Origin: Phycisphaerae bacterium
GTDB taxonomy: Bacteria; Planctomycetota; Phycisphaerae; UBA1845
DNA length: 39,041 nucleotides
Assembly: GCA_028282665.1 (NCBI GenBank)
Contig: JANQHN010000341.1
Coordinates: 1 to 39,041 of the forward strand
Reading direction: 5' to 3'
The notes beneath the pieces were generated by a model, which was given only the letters and a program-made list of their open reading frames with translations, was not told where the DNA came from and searched no databases. Positions 35,087 through 39,041 of this stretch are shown here, one piece after another. How positions within the stretch are numbered: the stretch's first letter is position 1; every line of letters starts with the position of its first letter. Both the position numbers and the translations under genes were made by a program.

Positions 35087-35780
35087 CGATCGGAATTCGC
35101 GAATAGCGATTGAATGCCGCTGGACTGCACGTTTCTTGCTAGCCGCGATTGTGTTTAGCGTGTTCGGAACTGGGGGGTGTGGCTACACGGGTGGGAAACT
35201 GCTCTACTTTATGGGTTTTGGTCGAGGTAAGAAGGTCGAGGCGCAGTTTGAGTTGACGGATCAACCAATTCTCATTTTCATCGACGATTACCATCATCGC
35301 ATCGATTGGCCTCCCGTGAAAACGGACCTTGCGGACTCGCTCGCACAAGAGCTACTGAAAAACAACGCGGCTGAAAAAATCGTTCCCAATGCTACGTTGC
35401 AGTCGTTGCAACAGTCGGAGACCGGCTTTAGTAGGATGAGTTGCCGGGAGGTTGGCGAGCGATGTGGTGCGGATCAGGTGATCTGGCTTCAGGTCGTAGA
35501 TTTTTTGGTGATCGAGGAAATTTACGATTCCAATCAAGCGGCGTACATGACGGTTACGATCAAAGTCATCAATCCGCATGAGAAAGAACGCAGGATGCGC
35601 GTGTGCCTTTGGCCTGGCGGAACCGAAGGATATCCGGTGACGGCGAGTGTGACCGGCAGCGATGTTTTAAGGCTTAAGACGAAGAGTGCAATTGCGAAAG
35701 AGCTTGCGGATACGTTAGCGAGCAAAGTCGCCCGTCTCTTCTACGACCATCGTCTGGACGATTTCGGCAAAGAAGAATGA
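35064..35780 (+). CDS. Lipoprotein, second of the tandem pair
   Basis: This 238-residue precursor has a longer N-terminal region (about 27 residues) before the signal segment FLLAAIVFSVFGTGGCGYTG, which carries a lipobox cysteine. The mature part repeats the design of the preceding lipoprotein: PILIFIDDYHHRIDWPP..., a helix LADSLAQELLKNNAAEKIVP, then ERCGADQVIWLQVVDFLVIE matching FECDYVVYLEVLEF. This suggests an ancient duplication. The ATG at 35064 has GAGAAAG upstream and lies within the previous gene; the TTG at 35049 is less likely. The stop overlaps the next start (ATGATG/TGA). No enzymatic motif is seen. Confidence 0.78.
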   Translation: MSTPLIYSDRNSRIAIECRWTARFLLAAIVFSVFGTGGCGYTGGKLLYFMGFGRGKKVEAQFELTDQPILIFIDDYHHRIDWPPVKTDLADSLAQELLKNNAAEKIVPNATLQSLQQSETGFSRMSCREVGERCGADQVIWLQVVDFLVIEEIYDSNQAAYMTVTIKVINPHEKERRMRVCLWPGGTEGYPVTASVTGSDVLRLKTKSAIAKELADTLASKVARLFYDHRLDDFGKEE

Positions 35781-36898
35781 TGCGCATCTGTCACGTTGTG
35801 GATGACGGGGCGGGTTACGAGCATCGGATAGCTGTGACGCAGCTTGTCCAGCGACTACCGTCAGAGCGGTTCGAATCGCGAGTTGCTGCGATATCGCGCG
35901 AACTTAACGGTTTTCTTGGTCATCTGGAGCCCCAGCTACATCCCAAGAGGCTTCTGTGTGCACACCCCTTTCTTTCTCGATTCACGTTTGAATGCTTTGC
36001 TCGGCGTGAGCAGATCGATCTGGTACATGCGTGGGGCGTGAAAGCGTTGGATACCTCAAGGACGGGCCGTGATATCCCCGTTGTGTTGACGGTGTTCGAT
36101 CCGGGGCTAAGTGAGGCGGACGTCAAACGGGTACGGGCGTGCGAATCCGAAAAGGGGTTTGCGATTGCCTGCGCGAGCCAGCGCGTGCGACAGCGATTGA
36201 TTGAGCGTGGGGTATCAAAGCGTGCGTGCGTTGTGGTCCGGCCCGGCGTGGACTTCAAGCAGATTGGCGAGGTTCGTCGTGGTGATGGCAGAATGGAGTT
36301 GGGAGTCGCGAAGGACCAGATGCTTGTGTGTTTGCCGGAACCAGTTAGTGTGCGTCTCGGGTCATTTGAGGCTTTCCTGGGTGTGGCGATGCGACAGCGC
36401 GTTCAATCGAACATTCGCGTAATCGTGCCAGGTCGAAGTTCGCAGGCTGATTGTATCGAGCAGTTCATTTACGAGGAACATGGCGGAAGCTCGGAAATGT
36501 TGATTCGTTCCGAAGACGATTGGCCTATGGAAGAGGTGATTGCGCTATCGGACGTGATGGTGGTATTGCCGCGCAGTGACATCTCGACGACTTGTTTAGC
36601 GTGGGCTATGGCTTCTCGGACGGCGATTGTCGCCACGGCGACATACGCCGTGGCAGAGATGGTATCGCATGGCCTGAACGGTTTGTTACTGAAACCTGAA
36701 AAGCGGCTGTCTACAGCAGTTTCGCGTGCAGTTGTGGATCACAAAACTCATCGCAAAGTGATCGAGACGGCCTATGGTCATGCGTATGAAATGTTCAAAT
36801 TGAGTCGTTACGTGTGGCAGATGCAACGGCTCTATGAAAATATTAGGACGGGTGTGGAGCCGAGGGAGGGAATTGAGGACCCTGCCTACACGATGTAA
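35777..36898 (+). CDS. Glycosyltransferase, GT4-like
   Basis: The 373-residue protein has a GT-B fold. It opens RICHVVDDGAGYEHRIAVTQLVQ, then has EQIDLVHAWGVKALDTSR and PVVLTVFDPG, typical of the N-terminal acceptor half. The C-terminal half has VVVRPGVDF, VIVPGRSSQ, EEVIALSDVMVVLPRSDIST and a late AEMVSHGLNGLLLKPEK, matching the family 4 donor-binding region. The usual E-x7-E motif is weak: the segment STTCLAWAMASRTAIVAT replaces the 'E-x-FG-x3-x-EA' block, so activity may be altered or lost. It overlaps the stop of the lipoprotein gene by 4 bp, implying coupled translation in a three-gene operon. Confidence 0.8.
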   Translation: MMRICHVVDDGAGYEHRIAVTQLVQRLPSERFESRVAAISRELNGFLGHLEPQLHPKRLLCAHPFLSRFTFECFARREQIDLVHAWGVKALDTSRTGRDIPVVLTVFDPGLSEADVKRVRACESEKGFAIACASQRVRQRLIERGVSKRACVVVRPGVDFKQIGEVRRGDGRMELGVAKDQMLVCLPEPVSVRLGSFEAFLGVAMRQRVQSNIRVIVPGRSSQADCIEQFIYEEHGGSSEMLIRSEDDWPMEEVIALSDVMVVLPRSDISTTCLAWAMASRTAIVATATYAVAEMVSHGLNGLLLKPEKRLSTAVSRAVVDHKTHRKVIETAYGHAYEMFKLSRYVWQMQRLYENIRTGVEPREGIEDPAYTM

Positions 36899-36969
36899 TG
36901 AGGGGGAGGGTTTGCGGTTGTGCTGGGGCGTTTGGAATCAGGTTTTCAATGAGGATGGGTTAGCGGAAC

Positions 36970-37764
36970 ATGTGGGTTATTGCCATACTGGCTATTGCGG
37001 CGTTGCTGACTTCGATGTTGTCGGCGATCATCGGTATGGGCGGGGGAATTATGCTCCTGGCCGTGATGTTCTGCTTTTTGGATCATTCCGAGACGATTGC
37101 GTCGCACGCCTCCGTCCAGCTTGCAAGCAACGGCACTCGGATTCTCGTGTATTTGCGGGATGTGGATTGGCGAACGTTGGGTCGTTATTGCCTGGGCATG
37201 GTTCCTGGGATGGTTATCGGCGGGCTGGTCCTTTGGCGCATTGGCCAGGTCGGGCCCGAGACTGAACCGTATTTCAAGATAGTAGTCGGTATCTACGTTT
37301 TGATCGCGACGTATCTCCCGAAACCTAAGAAAGAGATCCATCATTCGACGTGGTGGGATTTTCCAGGGATTGGTTTAGTCGCGGGCGTGTCGGCACTTAC
37401 GATTGGTGCTATCGGACCGCTAATCGCACCAATATTTGCCCGTCGCGAATTCGTGAAAGAGAGGTTGATCGCAACGAAGGCAACTTGTCAGATGGCGACG
37501 CATTTTGCAAAACTTCCCACGCTACTTCTGGTGAGCAAGATGCAGGTCGCGAATTTGGGTGCGATAACATTAGTGATGATAGCCATGGTTATTCCAGGGA
37601 CATTGATGGGAAAACGCGTGCAAAAGCATGTCACACCAGAACGTTTCAAATTTCTTTTCAAGGCAGCGTTGACGTTGGCAGGCCTCAAAGTCCTTATATA
37701 CGATGGCCTCTACATGTTGGTTAGCGGGCCGGCGAGTGCAACTTCAGCTGAAATCTCCCTATAA
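36970..37764 (+). CDS. TauE/SafE-family permease
   Basis: The 264-residue protein is highly hydrophobic with about eight membrane segments. It starts MWVIAILAIAALLTSMLSAI followed by GMGGGIM, the glycine-rich motif of the TauE/SafE (sulfite/sulfonate exporter) family. The second repeat has the matching LTIGAIGPLIAPIFARRE. Length is typical. The ATG at 36970 follows GGTTAGCGG, a weak ribosome site. The gene lies 71 bp after the glycosyltransferase on the same strand and may be transcribed with it. The transported anion is unknown; family members handle sulfite, thiosulfate, sulfonates or organosulfur compounds. Confidence 0.88.
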   Translation: MWVIAILAIAALLTSMLSAIIGMGGGIMLLAVMFCFLDHSETIASHASVQLASNGTRILVYLRDVDWRTLGRYCLGMVPGMVIGGLVLWRIGQVGPETEPYFKIVVGIYVLIATYLPKPKKEIHHSTWWDFPGIGLVAGVSALTIGAIGPLIAPIFARREFVKERLIATKATCQMATHFAKLPTLLLVSKMQVANLGAITLVMIAMVIPGTLMGKRVQKHVTPERFKFLFKAALTLAGLKVLIYDGLYMLVSGPASATSAEISL

Positions 37765-37901
37765 TCGTGGAAATCACTGTGTTTTTTCAGTTTGCTGGTT
37801 GTTTTTCCTTCCACAGTTGCGCTTTGCGATCATCCTTGCCGCTTTTCAGGTTTCTTTAGTTTTCCATTTGCTATAGCGCTAACCGTATTGGAATTTATAT
37901 A

Positions 37902-37919
37902 AACCGGAGCAATCCGGTT
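37902..37919 (+). other. Hairpin in the leader of the first pilin gene
   Basis: AACCGGA and TCCGGTT form a perfect seven-pair stem with a GCAA loop (GNRA type), about 65 bp before the pilin start. No T-run follows, so it is not a normal terminator. It could stabilise the message or regulate translation. Confidence 0.4.
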
Positions 37920-37983
37920 CGTCGCCCTCAGTGCAGTTATATGATGAGCGAAGGTCCTAGTACCTCTCGTGGAGGGGACTGTC

Positions 37984-38160
37984 ATGTGTGACGTCCTAAA
38001 AAAAGTGAGATTTTTTCTCGCTAGCGAGGATGGTCCGACAGCCACGGAATATGCGGTGATGCTGGCACTGATTGCGGGTGTGGCTGTAGCCGTTGTAGGT
38101 TCCGTCGGATCTACGGCAGAAAACATTTTTGCGAATATTGGCGCTTACCTGCCAAGCTAG
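37984..38160 (+). CDS. Flp-family type IVb pilin
   Basis: This 58-residue prepilin has the basic leader MCDVLKKVRFFLASEDG, a cleavage site G|PTATEY, with the Glu at position +5 and the Tyr at +6 needed for assembly, then the hydrophobic helix AVMLALIAGVAVAVVGSVGS. It is a subunit of Flp/Tad pili used for surface attachment. The ATG at 37984 has GGAGGGG seven bases upstream. A second pilin gene follows after 423 bp. No tad assembly gene is in the window, so the machinery is elsewhere or just past the right edge. Confidence 0.92.
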   Translation: MCDVLKKVRFFLASEDGPTATEYAVMLALIAGVAVAVVGSVGSTAENIFANIGAYLPS

Positions 38161-38583
38161 CCCGACGTCTTGAGGAGTATGCATACGGAAACAGACAGCG
38201 ATAGCATGTATGAAGATGGTTCAGGCTTATAATTCCGTGTTTTTCTCCATCGCTTTTGCGAAGGGCAAAAATAAGAAGAATTCTATTTGCCTGGTTGGGA
38301 AGTGTTTCTTAGGTTTTGTTTGCTGATGCTCGTGTCGAATCGGGCTTTGGCCGGCCGGTGGGCTCTGAAGCGAACACGTCGCAACATACTCACCGCCTCG
38401 CGCGAAAGTATGCTTCGGCATGCTTGATCGTGCGACATTCCTACGCGTTAAGCGCTCGTGGCCCTCGGAGGTTCGAGTCGTGTGGGTGGAGCTTTATGGC
38501 GCACTAATAGTGACAAGCGCCAAGTTCCAAATCTTACGTCTCGGGTCACATTAGGCCCGCCAAAAAAGAAAGAGAGTCACAAT
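38161..38583. other. Interval between the two pilin genes
   Basis: About 420 bp with no gene. A GGTTCGAGTC string near 38473 looks like a tRNA T-loop but the surrounding stem does not pair. The second pilin probably has its own promoter here. Confidence 0.4.
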
Positions 38584-38772
38584 ATGAGCACGTTTTGGAA
38601 CCGCACCAAAGATTTTCTTAAGAGCGAAGATGGTCCGACCGCGACAGAGTACGCGGTTATGCTCGCCCTGATTATCGTGGCCTGCATCGGCGCGATTACC
38701 ACACTGGGTGGCACGGTATCCGACGTCTTCACAAACGTCGAGGCTGAATTGCCGACCGGTAGCTCGAGCTAA
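38584..38772 (+). CDS. Flp-family type IVb pilin, second copy
   Basis: This 62-residue prepilin reads MSTFWNRTKDFLKSEDG then PTATEYAVMLALI, sharing the exact 17-residue stretch SEDG...ALI with the first copy except for the flanks. The helix continues IVACIGAITTLGG and the tail is acidic and Ser-rich (ELPTGSSS). The ATG at 38584 has only a loose purine run (AAGAGAG) upstream. It could be the major or a minor pilin. It is a duplicate of the gene at 37984, with an independent leader. Confidence 0.92.
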   Translation: MSTFWNRTKDFLKSEDGPTATEYAVMLALIIVACIGAITTLGGTVSDVFTNVEAELPTGSSS

Positions 38773-38780
38773 CGCTCATA

Positions 38781-38804
38781 GGGCAGGCAACGGGTTGCCC
38801 GTCC
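38781..38804 (+). terminator. Hairpin after the second pilin gene
   Basis: GGGCAGGCAA and TTGCCCGTCCC pair with one mismatch and one wobble around a CGGG loop, nine bases after the stop codon. No T-run follows, so terminator function is uncertain. The remaining bases to the window end show no gene I support. Confidence 0.35.
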
Positions 38805-39041
38805 CGCTGAACGGGTATGTGACGAGGTTTATGATCACATGGGTCTGCGTTTGAAGCGCGCGGATCAGCACTGGGAGCGAATGACGGAGGGTGGGCGTCG
38901 TTGGCGAGAGTGGCGGCGCCCACTCCCATATTCGCGAGTGCGAATTGATGGGGGGAAACACGAAACAACTTTGCCGCGTCGGAAGCACACGGGGCATCGT
39001 GCGGCGCGCGACAACTTCCTTCGAATCATCGTTTAGACGAA

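Noticed and set aside
38440-38500. Possible tRNA: GGTTCGAGTC resembles a T-loop.
   Set aside because: The five bases on each side do not pair as a T stem, and no anticodon or acceptor arm can be built around it.
38839-39036. 65-codon plus frame at the right end.
   Set aside because: Arg-rich, no ribosome site, no protein-like pattern; probably noncoding.

Overview
The window reads as chromosomal DNA from a Gram-negative-type bacterium of the Planctomycetota, probably a Phycisphaerae-like lineage. The evidence is indirect but consistent. There are secreted proteins carrying paired EF-hand/dockerin-like tails or PEP-CTERM sorting tails, NxxGxxAF-repeat proteins, and Flp pilins with the core EDGPTATEYAVMLALI. 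Envelope genes (an LpxH-like hydrolase, PqiA and MCE proteins, lipoproteins) imply an outer membrane. I see no rRNA, tRNA, CRISPR array, insertion sequence or phage gene. The taxonomic call is inference from protein style, not from a marker gene.

Layout. 1-2.8 kb: the 5' part of an AcuI/YhdH-type reductase on the minus strand, divergent from a multi-pass membrane protein with C-terminal TPRs and a MazG-like pyrophosphohydrolase. 2.8-8.9 kb: three secreted minus-strand proteins, namely a pyroglutamyl-peptidase-like protein with a dockerin-like tail and two paralogues that differ in their C-terminal anchor, separated by long gene-poor gaps. 8.9-16.9 kb: a KamA-family radical SAM enzyme, CoaD, a large PEP/pyruvate-binding (PPDK_N) protein with receiver-like N-terminal domains, a GNAT acetyltransferase, and an LpxH-like/glycosyltransferase pair. 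16.9-20.4 kb: a gap with a probable gene remnant, a zinc-dependent phospholipase C-like secreted protein, a STAS/HATPase partner-switch pair and acylphosphatase. 20.4-24.4 kb: etfB-etfA plus a membrane Fe-S oxidoreductase of the ETF:quinone oxidoreductase (EMO/DUF224) type, a complete electron-entry module. 25-29.4 kb: an NxxGxxAF dockerin-tailed protein, a divergent FolD, prfA and rpmE. 29.6-31.7 kb: pqiA plus a two-MCE-domain protein. 31.9-37.8 kb: an SRPBCC protein, a PEP-CTERM protein with a clear terminator, a DUF2752 protein, two tandem related lipoproteins overlapping a glycosyltransferase, and a TauE/SafE permease. 37.9-38.8 kb: two separate Flp pilin genes.

No new multi-gene defence or mobile system was found. 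The most unusual items are single proteins. The FolD homologue has all three canonical catalytic residues substituted. The PPDK_N protein lacks the phosphohistidine and PEP-binding domains and carries two receiver-like domains. The KamA homologue lacks both lysine-binding aspartates of lysine 2,3-aminomutase. The PqiB-like MCE protein ends in what looks like a decayed trypsin-like domain. Protein family names come from motif recognition by eye; no database search was run.
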